This document shows positions 19,235-32,490 of a DNA stretch of 64,000 bases, in pieces. Source of the DNA: Mycolicibacterium holsaticum DSM 44478 = JCM 12374 (lineage in GTDB: Bacteria > Actinomycetota > Actinomycetes > Mycobacteriales > Mycobacteriaceae); assembly GCF_019645835.1 (NCBI RefSeq), contig NZ_CP080998.1:1054001-1118000 (forward strand), in the 5' to 3' direction. A model generated the notes under the pieces. The model saw nothing but the letters and a program-made list of their open reading frames with translations, was not told the DNA's origin and did not search any database. Position 1 is the first letter of the stretch. Each line of letters opens with the position of its first letter. A program made the translations under genes and the position numbers.

Positions 19235-20071
19235 ATGAGTGTCGGTCGGCTGCTAATCGGTGCCACGCCGTTGGGTCAGCCCGCGGACGCCTCGGCGCGC
19301 CTGGTCAGGGCGCTGCGCAGCGCCGACGTCATCGCCGCCGAGGACACCCGGCGCATCCGGACGCTGGCCGCCGCGCTGGACGTCAGACCGGTCGGCAAGG
19401 TCATCAGCCTCTACGACCAGAACGAGGCGACGCGGGTGCCGCGCCTGGTCGATGACATCCGGGGCGGCGCGACGGTGCTGGTGGTCAGCGACGCCGGGAT
19501 GCCGCTCATCAGCGATCCGGGGTACCGGCTGGTGACGGCCTGCATCGACGCCGGTCTGCCGATCAGTTGTCTGCCCGGCCCGTCCGCGGTGACGACGGCG
19601 CTGGCGGTGTCCGGGCTGTCGGCCGACAGGTTCTGCTTCGAGGGTTTCGCACCGCGTAAGCAGTCCGCCCGCCGCACCTGGCTGAACACGTTGGCCGCCG
19701 AACGGCGCACCTGCGTGTTCTTCGAGTCGCCGCGCAGGCTCCAAGAGACGCTCGCCGATGCCGTCGACGTGCTCGGCGGGGACCGTCGCGCGGTGGTGTG
19801 TCGCGAGCTGACCAAGACCCACGAGGAGGTGGTGCGCGGCACGCTGGCCGAACTGTCCGACTGGGCCGCCGACGGTGTGCTCGGCGAGATCACCGTCGTG
19901 CTGGCCGGCGCGGTGCCCAAGGCCGACGTCGACACGCTGGTGGCCGAGGTGGCCAAGCTGGTCGACGCCGGCGTCCGCGTCAAGGACGCCTGCGCCGAGG
20001 TGGTCGCCGCGAACCCGGGGTCGCCGTCACGGCGCGAGCTCTACGATGCGGTGCTGCGGTCGCGCACCTGA
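19235..20071 (+). CDS. rsmI: 16S rRNA (cytidine-2'-O)-methyltransferase (Rv1003 orthologue)
   Basis: Methylates the 2'-hydroxyl of C1402 in 16S rRNA (E. coli numbering), fine-tuning the ribosomal P site. The 278-residue product has the RsmI/tetrapyrrole-methylase motifs in order: GATPLGQPADAS (standard form TPIGNLxD), IAAEDTRR, VVSDAGMPLISDPG, LPGPSAVTTALAVSGL, FEGFAP, FFESPRRLQETL, CRELTKTHEE. The start is ATG at 19235. The last 45 bp overlap the 3' end of pabB on the opposite strand. Confidence 0.95.
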   Translation: MSVGRLLIGATPLGQPADASARLVRALRSADVIAAEDTRRIRTLAAALDVRPVGKVISLYDQNEATRVPRLVDDIRGGATVLVVSDAGMPLISDPGYRLVTACIDAGLPISCLPGPSAVTTALAVSGLSADRFCFEGFAPRKQSARRTWLNTLAAERRTCVFFESPRRLQETLADAVDVLGGDRRAVVCRELTKTHEEVVRGTLAELSDWAADGVLGEITVVLAGAVPKADVDTLVAEVAKLVDAGVRVKDACAEVVAANPGSPSRRELYDAVLRSRT

Positions 20072-21277
20072 GCCGATGACCGGGGCGGCCTTGTGCAGGC
20101 ATTCCTCCCACTCGCGGTCAGGATCCGAGTCGGCGGTGATGCCGCCGCCGACGCCCAACACCGCGTTGCCCGCCGCGTCGAACTCGACTGTCCGAATCGC
20201 CACGTTCAACTCGGTGCCCGCAACCGGTGACGCCAAACCTACTGTCCCGCAGTACACCCCGCGCCGGGACGGTTCCCAGCCGCGCAGCAGCTGACGCGCC
20301 CGCGTCTTGGGTGTCCCGGTCACCGACGCGGGCGGGAACGTCGCATCGAGCACCGCGGCCATCGGCACGTCAAGGCCGACCCGCGCGGTCACCGTCGACA
20401 CCAGATGCCACACGCCCGGGGCCGGCCGGACCGCGAGCAGCTCGGGCACGGTCACCGAACCGGTGATCGCGATCCGGCCGAGATCGTTGCGCACCAGGTC
20501 GACGATCATGATGTTCTCCGCCACGTCCTTGACCGATGCCCGCAGCGCGGACGGATCGGCATACCGGGGCAGCGTGCCCTTGATCGGGCTCGACGCGATC
20601 GCCTCACCACGCCTGCGCAGGAACAACTCCGGGGACAGCGACGCCACCGCGCCCCAGTCGCCCGCGACGTAGGCCGCCCTGGCCGGGGAGGTGCGCTCGA
20701 CGGCGTCGACGAAGAAGTCCGTCGGCGAACCGGTGAGCCGACCACGGATCTGCGTGCACACACACGCCTGGTAGACCTCGCCGGCCGCGATCGCCTCCAG
20801 GCACGCCGACACCCCGCGTCGATGCGCGTCGCGGTCGGGCTGGTCCCATGCGATCGTGTTCGGCCGATGTACAGCTGGCGCGCCGAGCGCATCGCTGACC
20901 CACGGGGAAAGCGCTGTGCCAGAAAGGGATTCGTACCACCACCGGCCGCCGGCATCCTGCCGCAGCACACAGTCCGACCAGCCGCCTGCCGCCTCGGGGA
21001 TGCGCGGCCCGGCCCCGTCGGCGGCGCCGTCGGGATACGACAGGTAGCCGAACCAGCCGCCCCCGACCGCGTCGGCGGATACCCCTGGGGCGACGTCGAA
21101 TACCGCTGCGGGGTCGACGGGCGTGACGGCCACCGACGGTGCGATGACCGCGCGGGAGGTAAACCAGTCGCCGATCAGCGCGGCCGGTGGCGGCGCGCCG
21201 CGACGGGCCGCGGCCAGCGCGACGGCGCGCAGCACCGCGGGGGCGCTGCCCAGCTCGCCGAGACGCTCGATCCGCAC
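20027..21277 (-). CDS. pabB: aminodeoxychorismate synthase component I (Rv1005c orthologue)
   Basis: Converts chorismate and ammonia to 4-amino-4-deoxychorismate for folate synthesis, with a glutamine amidotransferase partner not seen here. The 416-residue protein has the chorismate-binding domain: EVYQACVCTQ, SPELFLRR, PIKGT at 231-235 (the Lys marks PabB rather than anthranilate synthase), ENIMIVDLVRNDL, ASVTGTPKTRA, RGVYCGTVG and a GGGITADSDPDREWEE end. The start is GTG at 21277. The Rv1004c-type membrane protein found next to it in M. tuberculosis is absent, and the gene instead overlaps rsmI by 45 bp in convergent orientation. Confidence 0.92.
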   Translation of the reverse strand: MRIERLGELGSAPAVLRAVALAAARRGAPPPAALIGDWFTSRAVIAPSVAVTPVDPAAVFDVAPGVSADAVGGGWFGYLSYPDGAADGAGPRIPEAAGGWSDCVLRQDAGGRWWYESLSGTALSPWVSDALGAPAVHRPNTIAWDQPDRDAHRRGVSACLEAIAAGEVYQACVCTQIRGRLTGSPTDFFVDAVERTSPARAAYVAGDWGAVASLSPELFLRRRGEAIASSPIKGTLPRYADPSALRASVKDVAENIMIVDLVRNDLGRIAITGSVTVPELLAVRPAPGVWHLVSTVTARVGLDVPMAAVLDATFPPASVTGTPKTRARQLLRGWEPSRRGVYCGTVGLASPVAGTELNVAIRTVEFDAAGNAVLGVGGGITADSDPDREWEECLHKAAPVIGSGARPQHRIVELAP

Positions 21278-21297
21278 CGGTCAAGCGTGTCAGAGAG

Positions 21298-22197
21298 CTA
21301 CCGGCTGACCGCGCGCGGGATGTCGATGCCTACCAGCTTCTCCGGGTTGCGCATCGCGTAGAAGTGCGAGATCCGCCCGTCGACGATCTCCACGGTGATG
21401 ACGCCTTGGAAGCTGTCGCCGAGGTAGAGCTTGAGCGCGGGCGCGTTGTTGTACATCACCGGTTCGACGCGGCCGCGTTCCCCGGCGACGCGAATCAATC
21501 CGACGAGCACCTTGGCGACCTTCTCGGCGCCGACGATCGGCTTGCGGGCCGCGCTGACCTTGCCGTCGCTGTCGGCGGTCCACGTGACGTCGTCGGTGAG
21601 CATCTCCAACAGCGCGTCCACGTCGCCGCTCGAGGCCGCCGCGAAGAACCTGGAGGTGATCTCCGCGGACACCTTGGGATCGACCGGCTCGAACCGTTTG
21701 CGTCGGGACTGCACATGCTCGCGCGCCCGGTGTGCCATCTGCCGCACTGCGACCTCGGACTTGCCGATCGTCGCGGCGATCTCGTCGTGGCTGAAGCCGA
21801 ACACCTCGCGCAGCACGAACACGGCACGTTCGTCGGGGCTCAGCGTTTCCAGCACGACGAGCATCGCCATCGAAACCGATTCCGCGAGAATCACATCCGA
21901 GGAGGCGTCGCCGGTATCCACCAGCAGCGGTTCGGGCAGCCACGGGCCGACGTAGTCCTCCCGCCTGCGCGTCTGTGCGCGCAGAGCGTTGAGGGCCTGG
22001 CGGGTGACGATCCGGGCCAGGTAGGCCTTGGAATCGCTCACCGTCGCCAGGTCCACCTCGGCCCACCGCAGGTAGCTTTCCTGCAACACGTCGTCGGATT
22101 CGGTTGCGCTGCCCAGGATCTCGTAGGCGATCGTGAACAGCAGCGGACGCAGCAGCGTGAACCGCTCGACGTGTTCGTCACCGGGCCCGGTGTTCAT
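21298..22197 (-). CDS. ECF41-type sigma factor (SigJ-like) with SnoaL C-domain, copy 1
   Basis: Alternative sigma factor of 299 residues. Regions sigma2 (FTIAYEILGSATESDDVLQESYLRW) and sigma4 (LSPDERAVFVLREVFGFSHDEIAATIGKSEVAVRQMAHRAREH) are followed by a SnoaL-like domain with the ECF41 signature pieces WTADSDGKV and NPEKLVGI. In ECF41 factors this extension tunes activity, replacing a classical anti-sigma. ATG at 22197 overlaps the stop of the oxidoreductase gene as ATGA, so the two are co-translated. ECF41 genes are typically paired with a COE-type gene (carboxymuconolactone decarboxylase, oxidoreductase or epimerase), exactly the arrangement here. A close paralogue lies 1.3 kb upstream in the same layout. 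Confidence 0.9.
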   Translation of the reverse strand: MNTGPGDEHVERFTLLRPLLFTIAYEILGSATESDDVLQESYLRWAEVDLATVSDSKAYLARIVTRQALNALRAQTRRREDYVGPWLPEPLLVDTGDASSDVILAESVSMAMLVVLETLSPDERAVFVLREVFGFSHDEIAATIGKSEVAVRQMAHRAREHVQSRRKRFEPVDPKVSAEITSRFFAAASSGDVDALLEMLTDDVTWTADSDGKVSAARKPIVGAEKVAKVLVGLIRVAGERGRVEPVMYNNAPALKLYLGDSFQGVITVEIVDGRISHFYAMRNPEKLVGIDIPRAVSR

Positions 22198-23372
22198 CGC
22201 ACCGACGCTACCCCGGTGTGCGCCGGCTGTTCGGGGCGTGGGCCGCCCTTGAACCAGAAGCTGGACCCGGGCCTGCGCGCCTCGAGACGAAGGCCCCACA
22301 CCGTGCCCTTGCAGACGAACTCCTTGATCGCTGCCCCGAGCCGACCCGCGACGTAGTAACGCACCGCGGTGTCGTCCTGACGGGCGAACTGGATGACGGC
22401 CGCGCGACGGCCGAGGCTGACGTTGGATCCCACGAAGCCGTACCGCATCAGCGCGGGTTCGGTGCCCGCGATCCGGCTCAACACGGTGTTGGCCGCCTGC
22501 GGTCCTAGCTGCGTGGCGGATTGGCAGCTCATCCGCAGCGGCGTCGCCGACGGGGAGGCGCAGTCGCCCGCGGCGATGATCCGCGGATCGTCCACGCTGG
22601 TCAGCGTCTCGTCGGTGAGCAACCGGCCCAGCGCGTCGGTGCGTAGACCGGAGGCCGCGGCCAACGCGGGCACACCGAAGCCGGCCGTCCACACGGTCAC
22701 CGCGCTCGGGCGCACCGCGCCGTCGGCGAACACCACCGCGTCCGGCCGAACCTCGGTCACCACGTCGGATTCGAGGACTTTGACCCCGCGCTTGCGCAGC
22801 CACTTGGCCGCCGAGCGTCGGCCCCGCTCCGAAAGGCTCGGCAGCAGCCGGCCGCCGCAGACCAGCGTGACGTTGCGGCCCTGCTCGGCCAGCTCCGCGG
22901 CCGTCTCGGTGCCGGTGAGCCCGGCACCGACCACGGTGACAGGCGCGCTGATGTGCAGCTCGTTCAGCGCCGCACGCAGCCGCTGCGCCAGCTCGAACTC
23001 TGCGATCGGGTAGGCGAATTCGGCGGCGCCGGGCACCGAGTCGGGCACCGCGCCGGTGCTGCCGACCGCGTAGATCACGTAGTCGTATCCCACGGTGTCG
23101 CCCGAGGCCAGCGCCACGGTGCGCGATGCGGTGTCGATGCGGGTGGCGGTGTCGACGACGAGCCGTACGCCGTCACCCAGCAGGGTGTCGTAGTCCACGG
23201 TGGCCTCGCCGCTGCCCGCGACCAGCTGGTGCAGCCGGATCCGCTCGACGAACTGCGGGCGCGGGTTGACCAGCGTGATGTCCACGTCGTCGCGTAACCG
23301 CAGATGGTTGGCGGCCAGTGCCCCGGCGTATCCGCCGCCGATGACGACCACATGTGTGCGCTTCGCGGTCAT
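22194..23372 (-). CDS. FAD-dependent NAD(P)H oxidoreductase of an ECF41 cassette, copy 1
   Basis: Predicted two-dinucleotide-domain flavoprotein, 392 residues, of the NDH-2/disulphide-reductase-like superfamily. It shows the FAD motif VVVIGGGYAGALAAN, an NAD(P) motif VTVVGAGLTGTETAAELAEQG, and the FAD-closing IIAAGDCASP. No redox-active CxxxxC is seen. The substrate is unknown. GGAGAGGAG lies 6 nt before the ATG, and an ECF41-like promoter (TGTCACG-N16-TGTC) is 34 nt upstream, so the oxidoreductase is probably the target of the sigma factor encoded right behind it. Confidence 0.88.
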   Translation of the reverse strand: MTAKRTHVVVIGGGYAGALAANHLRLRDDVDITLVNPRPQFVERIRLHQLVAGSGEATVDYDTLLGDGVRLVVDTATRIDTASRTVALASGDTVGYDYVIYAVGSTGAVPDSVPGAAEFAYPIAEFELAQRLRAALNELHISAPVTVVGAGLTGTETAAELAEQGRNVTLVCGGRLLPSLSERGRRSAAKWLRKRGVKVLESDVVTEVRPDAVVFADGAVRPSAVTVWTAGFGVPALAAASGLRTDALGRLLTDETLTSVDDPRIIAAGDCASPSATPLRMSCQSATQLGPQAANTVLSRIAGTEPALMRYGFVGSNVSLGRRAAVIQFARQDDTAVRYYVAGRLGAAIKEFVCKGTVWGLRLEARRPGSSFWFKGGPRPEQPAHTGVASVR

Positions 23373-23405
23373 GGTTGCTCCTCTCCAAAGGGGTTCTGCC
23401 CTCTA

Positions 23406-23432
23406 GACACCGCAGCCTGCCCGGGCGTGACA
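23406..23432 (-). promoter_or_regulatory. ECF41-type promoter in front of oxidoreductase copy 1
   Basis: Minus strand: TGTCACG (23426-23432), a 16-bp spacer, then TGTC (23406-23409). The published ECF41 consensus as I recall it is TGTCACA-N16-CGTC, so only two positions differ. The element ends 34 nt before the ATG, ahead of a strong ribosome binding site. The same layout recurs at 25661-25687. Confidence 0.65.
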
Positions 23433-23462
23433 CGACGTGGCGGACGTCACACCTGACCCCGC

Positions 23463-23524
23463 GCCGAACGTGGGTTACCCGCACGCCTCGAGCGGAAAAT
23501 ATGTGCGGGTAACCCACGTTCGGC
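23463..23524. terminator. 22-bp perfect inverted repeat between the two ECF41 cassettes
   Basis: Arms 23463-23484 and 23503-23524 are exact reverse complements (left arm starts GCCGAACGTGGGTTACC) around an 18-bp AT-richer loop. It begins 11 bp after the stop of sigma copy 2 (minus strand), the right place for a terminator, but has no T-tract. A REP-like dispersed element or protein-binding site is possible, since the stem is longer and more perfect than a terminator needs. Confidence 0.6.
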
Positions 23525-23534
23525 CGAACCACCG

Positions 23535-24443
23535 TCAGCGGCGGATTGTGCGGGGGCGGGCGATCCCGGCCAGCTTGTCCGGGTTGGCCATCGCGTAGAA
23601 GTTGGTGATCTTGCCGTCGACGACCTCGACCAGGAACACGCCCAGCAACTCGTCGCCGTCGTAGATCACCACGGCCGGGGCGTTGTTGCAGTTGACCGTC
23701 TCGAAGCGCAGCGCAGGCAGCAGTTCGGGGCCCTTGCGCAAAAAGCTGACGATCAGCGCCGCCACCTTCTTGGCGCCCACCACCGGCCTGCGCACCGCGG
23801 GGGCCTTGCCGCCGCTGTCGGCGGTCCAGGTGGCATCGGGTGCGAGCATCGCCAGCAGCTGCTCCATGTCGCCGGTGGCCGCCGTGGTCATGAACTGTTC
23901 GGCGATCCGCACCGACGTGGTGAAGTCGACGGGTTCCATCCGCCGGCGCCGCGACTGCACGTGTTCGCGGGCACGGTAGGCCATCTGCCGCACCGCGGTC
24001 GCGGATTTTCCGACGATCGACGCGATTTCGTCGTGGCTGAACCCGAACACCTCGTGCAGTACGAACACCGCGCGCTCGTCGGGGCTCAGCGTCTCGAGCA
24101 CGACCAGCATCGCCATCGAAACCGATTCCGCGAGAATCACATCCGATGACGCATCGGCGGGTTCCAGCAGCAGCGGTTCGGGTAGCCACGGGCCGACGTA
24201 GTCCTCGCGGCGGCGGGCGCGGGCCCGCAACGCGTTGAGGGCCTGCCGGGTGACCAGCTGCGCCAGGTACGCCCTGGTGTCACGCACCGTCGCAAGATCC
24301 ACGTCGGCCCAGCGCAGGTAGCTGTCCTGCAGCACATCGTCGGATTCGGTTGCGCTGCCGAGGATCTCGTAAGCGATCGTGAACAGCAGCGGGCGCAGGT
24401 GGGTGAACCGTTCGGCGTGCTCGTCGGCGGAGGTGGCGCTCAT
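23535..24443 (-). CDS. ECF41-type sigma factor (SigJ-like) with SnoaL C-domain, copy 2
   Basis: Paralogue of the gene at 21298-22197, 302 residues, with the same layout: sigma2 (FTIAYEILGSATESDDVLQDSYLRW), sigma4 (LSPDERAVFVLHEVFGFSHDEIASIVGKSATAVRQMAYRAREH), and a SnoaL domain with WTADSGGKAP and NPDKLAGI, the latter the exact ECF41 NPDKL motif. The start overlaps the upstream oxidoreductase stop as ATGA. The two sigma proteins are nearly identical through regions 2 and 4 and diverge in the SnoaL domain. They may read the same promoters but respond to different signals. Confidence 0.9.
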   Translation of the reverse strand: MSATSADEHAERFTHLRPLLFTIAYEILGSATESDDVLQDSYLRWADVDLATVRDTRAYLAQLVTRQALNALRARARRREDYVGPWLPEPLLLEPADASSDVILAESVSMAMLVVLETLSPDERAVFVLHEVFGFSHDEIASIVGKSATAVRQMAYRAREHVQSRRRRMEPVDFTTSVRIAEQFMTTAATGDMEQLLAMLAPDATWTADSGGKAPAVRRPVVGAKKVAALIVSFLRKGPELLPALRFETVNCNNAPAVVIYDGDELLGVFLVEVVDGKITNFYAMANPDKLAGIARPRTIRR

Positions 24444-25624
24444 GTCGCGGTCACCTTCTCACTGCCGGCGAGCCGCTGCGCGCGCTTGGCGCTCTTGAGC
24501 CAGCGCAGCGAGCCCGGTTTGCGGGCTTCGCGGGCCAGCAACGTGACCGAGGCCCTCAACGCCGCCGTCTTCAGCGTTGCGCCGGTCCGGCCGCCGAGGT
24601 ACAGCGGGGTGGCGGTGTCGTCGGTGTGGGACAACTGGAAAACGCCTGCCCTGCTGCCCAGGCTGATGCACTGGCCGGCCAGCGCCACGTTCAGCGGCGG
24701 GGGCGCCGTGCCCGCCATCCGGCTCAGCACCGTGTCGGCGGCGTGCGCGCCCAGCGGGGCGGCCGACGCGCAGCACATCCGCAGCGGCTGGTTCGACGGC
24801 GCGACCGCATCACCGGCGGCGACGATACGCGGGTCGTCGACGCTGGTCAGGCTCTCATCGGTGAGAAGCCGGCCCAGCGCGTCGGTGCTCAGGCCGCTGG
24901 CCGCGGCCAGGTCAGGTACGCCGAAGCCGGTCGCCCAGACGGTAAGTGGGCTGGGCACCTCGCGCCCGTCGGCAAGCGTGACGGTGTGGCGCGTCACGGC
25001 GGTGACGGTGGCCGCCGGGCCGTCGAGCACGGTCACGCCCAGTTTGGCGAGCCGACGCGCCGCCGAACGGCGGGCCGGCGCGCTCAGATACGGTCCGAGC
25101 GCACCGCCGCACACCAGCGTGACCGGGTGGCCCTGCTCGGCGAGTTCGGCCGCCGTCTCGATGCCCGTCGAGCCGGCGCCGACGACGGTGAGCGCGGTGG
25201 TGGCAGGGAGGTCATCCAGTGCGGCGCGCAGGCGGGTGGCGTACTCGAATTCGGCTATGGGATAGGCGAATTCGGTGGCGCCGGGCACCGAGGCGGGAAC
25301 GGCGGCGGTGCTGCCCACCGCATAGATGAGGTAGTCGTAGTCCAGCGCATCGCCGGAGCCCAGTGCCACGGTGCGCGCCGCGGCGTCGATGCGGGTGGCC
25401 CGGTCGGTGACCAGGCGGATGCCCGCACCGAGCACCTCGGCGTAGTCGACGACCGCGTCGTCGCGGCCGGCGACCAACTGGTGCAGCCGGATTCGTTCGA
25501 CGAACCGGGGTCGCGGGTTGACCAGCGTGACGTCGGCGTTCTCGGCCATCCGCACGCGGTTGGCCGCGACGGTTCCGGCGTATCCGCCGCCGAGTACAAC
25601 GACGTGGGTGCGGGTGTCGACCAT
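24440..25624 (-). CDS. FAD-dependent NAD(P)H oxidoreductase of an ECF41 cassette, copy 2
   Basis: Paralogue of the flavoprotein at 22194-23372, 394 residues. It keeps VVVLGGGYAGTVAANR, VTLVNPRPRFVERIRLHQLVAG, the second motif TVVGAGSTGIETAAELAEQG and IVAAGDAVAP. The second half is more divergent than the first. ATG at 25624 has AAGGAGA 6 nt upstream. A spaced promoter element matching that of copy 1 is found 37 nt upstream. With its sigma gene it makes a two-gene operon, the older or younger partner of a tandem operon duplication. Confidence 0.88.
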   Translation of the reverse strand: MVDTRTHVVVLGGGYAGTVAANRVRMAENADVTLVNPRPRFVERIRLHQLVAGRDDAVVDYAEVLGAGIRLVTDRATRIDAAARTVALGSGDALDYDYLIYAVGSTAAVPASVPGATEFAYPIAEFEYATRLRAALDDLPATTALTVVGAGSTGIETAAELAEQGHPVTLVCGGALGPYLSAPARRSAARRLAKLGVTVLDGPAATVTAVTRHTVTLADGREVPSPLTVWATGFGVPDLAAASGLSTDALGRLLTDESLTSVDDPRIVAAGDAVAPSNQPLRMCCASAAPLGAHAADTVLSRMAGTAPPPLNVALAGQCISLGSRAGVFQLSHTDDTATPLYLGGRTGATLKTAALRASVTLLAREARKPGSLRWLKSAKRAQRLAGSEKVTAT

Positions 25625-25660
25625 GATGTCTCCTTACTCTGCAGGGTGTCGTGTCCTTGA

Positions 25661-25687
25661 GACACCGTCGAGAGCGGGGACGTAACG
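25661..25687 (-). promoter_or_regulatory. ECF41-type promoter in front of oxidoreductase copy 2
   Basis: Minus strand: CGTTACG (25681-25687), a 16-bp spacer, TGTC (25661-25664), with TGTCT in common with copy 1. The -35 half is a weaker match to TGTCACA. Spacing and distance to the ATG (about 37 nt) mirror the copy-1 promoter, and that supports both calls. Confidence 0.5.
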
Positions 25688-25715
25688 GCCGGGCGGACCG
25701 GTGTGGTCTACATCA

Positions 25716-28615
<2,900 letters not shown>

Positions 28616-28624
28616 TTCTAGCTC

Positions 28625-28634
28625 AGCTTATGGT
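28625..28634. promoter_or_regulatory. overlapping back-to-back -10 elements for metG and tatD
   Basis: Within the 25-bp gap, TAAGCT (minus, 28625-28630) is 9 nt from the metG ATG and TATGGT (plus, 28629-28634) is 6 nt from the tatD GTG. The two hexamers overlap by 2 bp, as at the pmt/rsmI junction. RNA polymerase cannot occupy both at once, so firing of one would exclude the other. Confidence 0.5.
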
Positions 28635-28640
28635 GTTGCG

Positions 28641-29495
28641 GTGAGTGAGAAGCGCGCAGGCAGACGGGAGCGACCGCCGGCACCGCAGCCGCTGGCCCCG
28701 CTGATCGACGCGCACACCCACCTCGACGCGTGCGGAGCCACCGACGCCGCGAGCATCACCGAGATGGTGGACCGCGCCGCCGACGTCGGTGTACAGGCCG
28801 TCGTCACCATCGCCGACGACCTGGACTCCGCCCGGTGGGTGACCGGGGCCGCCGACGCCGATCCGCGTGTGTACGCCGCCGTCGCACTGCATCCGACCCG
28901 GGCCGACGCACTGACCGAGGAGGCCAAGACCGTTCTCGAGCGGCTGGTGAGCCATCCCCGGGTGGTCGCGGTGGGGGAGACCGGCATGGACATGTACTGG
29001 CCGGGCAAGCTGGAGGGCTGCGCGTCGCCCGCCCGTCAACGCGAGGCCTTCGCATGGCACATCGACCTCGCCAAACGGACCGGTAAACCGCTGATGATCC
29101 ACAACCGGGAGGCCGACGCCGAAGTGCTCGACGTGCTGCGCGCCGAAGGGGCGCCCGAGACGGTCATCTTCCACTGCTTTTCCTCGGACGCGCAGATGGC
29201 CCGAACCTGCGTGGAGGCGGGCTGGCTGCTCAGCCTGGCGGGCACCGTCAGCTTCCGCAACGCCAAGGCGCTGCACGAAGCGGCGTCGCTGATACCGCTT
29301 GAGCAAATGCTCGTCGAGACCGACGCGCCGTTCCTGACCCCGCATCCGTACCGGGGTGCCCCCAACGAGCCGTACTGCCTGCCCTATACAGTGCGGGCGC
29401 TGGCCGAACTGCTGGACCGGCCGGCGGAAGTACTTGCAGACGAAACTACTACGACGGCCGTGCGGGCCTACGGGCTGCCAAGTTGTTGGACCTAG
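28641..29495 (+). CDS. tatD: TatD-family metal-dependent deoxyribonuclease (Rv1008 orthologue)
   Basis: TIM-barrel metal hydrolase of the TatD/YcfH type, 284 residues. Metal ligands and signature segments are visible: LIDAHTHLD (HxH), VAVGETGMDMYW (bridging Glu), PLMIHNREADAE, TVIFHCFSSD, and VETDAPFLTPHPYRG. The GTG start is 6 nt after TATGGT, so the message is probably leaderless. TatD DNases act in DNA repair and oligonucleotide turnover. The tatD-rpfB-ksgA-ispE order is widespread in actinobacteria. Confidence 0.94.
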   Translation: MSEKRAGRRERPPAPQPLAPLIDAHTHLDACGATDAASITEMVDRAADVGVQAVVTIADDLDSARWVTGAADADPRVYAAVALHPTRADALTEEAKTVLERLVSHPRVVAVGETGMDMYWPGKLEGCASPARQREAFAWHIDLAKRTGKPLMIHNREADAEVLDVLRAEGAPETVIFHCFSSDAQMARTCVEAGWLLSLAGTVSFRNAKALHEAASLIPLEQMLVETDAPFLTPHPYRGAPNEPYCLPYTVRALAELLDRPAEVLADETTTTAVRAYGLPSCWT

Positions 29496-31623
<2,128 letters not shown>

Positions 31624-31627
<4 letters not shown>

Positions 31628-32418
31628 TGCAGTGCCCGGGTGAGCAGCGAAACGAGCTCCCGGCAGGACTGATAGCGATCGGTCGGCTCCTTGGCCATCG
31701 CTTTGGCCATGATCGTGTCGAACACTCTTGGCAGCCAGCGGATTTCGCGTGACCACCGCGGCGGTGAACGGTACAGGTGCGCGCGGATCAACCCGATGCT
31801 GGAGTCGTCGGTGAACGGCGGCGCGCCGGTGATCAGTTCAACGGCGGTGCAGGCCAGCGCGTATTCGTCGGTGGCCGACGTCGGGGCGTGACCGGTGATC
31901 AGTTCGGGCGCCGAATACGGCAGCGACACTTCGGCCTGGGTGGGGCGACGCCCGATGTCGTCGGTCATCGAGTGCGCCGTCCCGAAGTCGATGAGCACCG
32001 CACGCAGGTGATCGGGGTCCGAACCGACCCGGATGTTGGCCGGTTTGACGTCACAGTGCACGACCGCGCGGTTGTGCGTGTAATCCAGGGCGTCGGCGAT
32101 CTGGCTCAGCGCGGCAAGCCGGTCAGCCGTCTCGGTCAGGGTGGCCACCCCGCCGCCGTCGACGACTTCCATTGTCAGCCAACCGGAGCCACGCTCGAAC
32201 ACCCGCACGATGTGCGGATGGTCCAGCCGGTGTGCGAGCTCGAACTCGCGCCGCAGACGGGCGACCTGGGCCTGATGGCGGTGCCCGGCGTCGAGGATCT
32301 TCAGCGCCGCGGGCTGCGGGGTGGCCGCGTCGTGCACCAGGTACACCGTCGCGTACCCGCCGTGGCCGAGCACCGCGTCGACGACATAGCGTTCGAACCG
32401 GTCGCCGGGGGACAGCAC
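31624..32418 (-). CDS. soluble Hanks-type serine/threonine protein kinase, non-RD
   Basis: Single-domain kinase of 264 residues with no membrane segment or sensor domain. It has the Gly loop GHGGYATVY (18-26), the ATP Lys K40 in AALKILD, the catalytic loop HCDVKPAN (121-128), DFG (144-146) and SAPE. Arg of the usual HRD is Cys, so it is a non-RD kinase, which often needs no activation-loop phosphorylation. The GTG start follows TAGGCT by 6 nt (leaderless type). It sits between ksgA and ispE, where M. tuberculosis has nothing, and converges on ksgA with both stops in one CTAG (31624-31627). Substrates are unknown. Confidence 0.9.
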
Positions 32419-32490
32419 CGTTTCAGCCTAGGTTCATCCCAGCTGGGCAGACGGCTGCTGGCGGCCGCCGGACTCCGATAGTGTCGTGCC

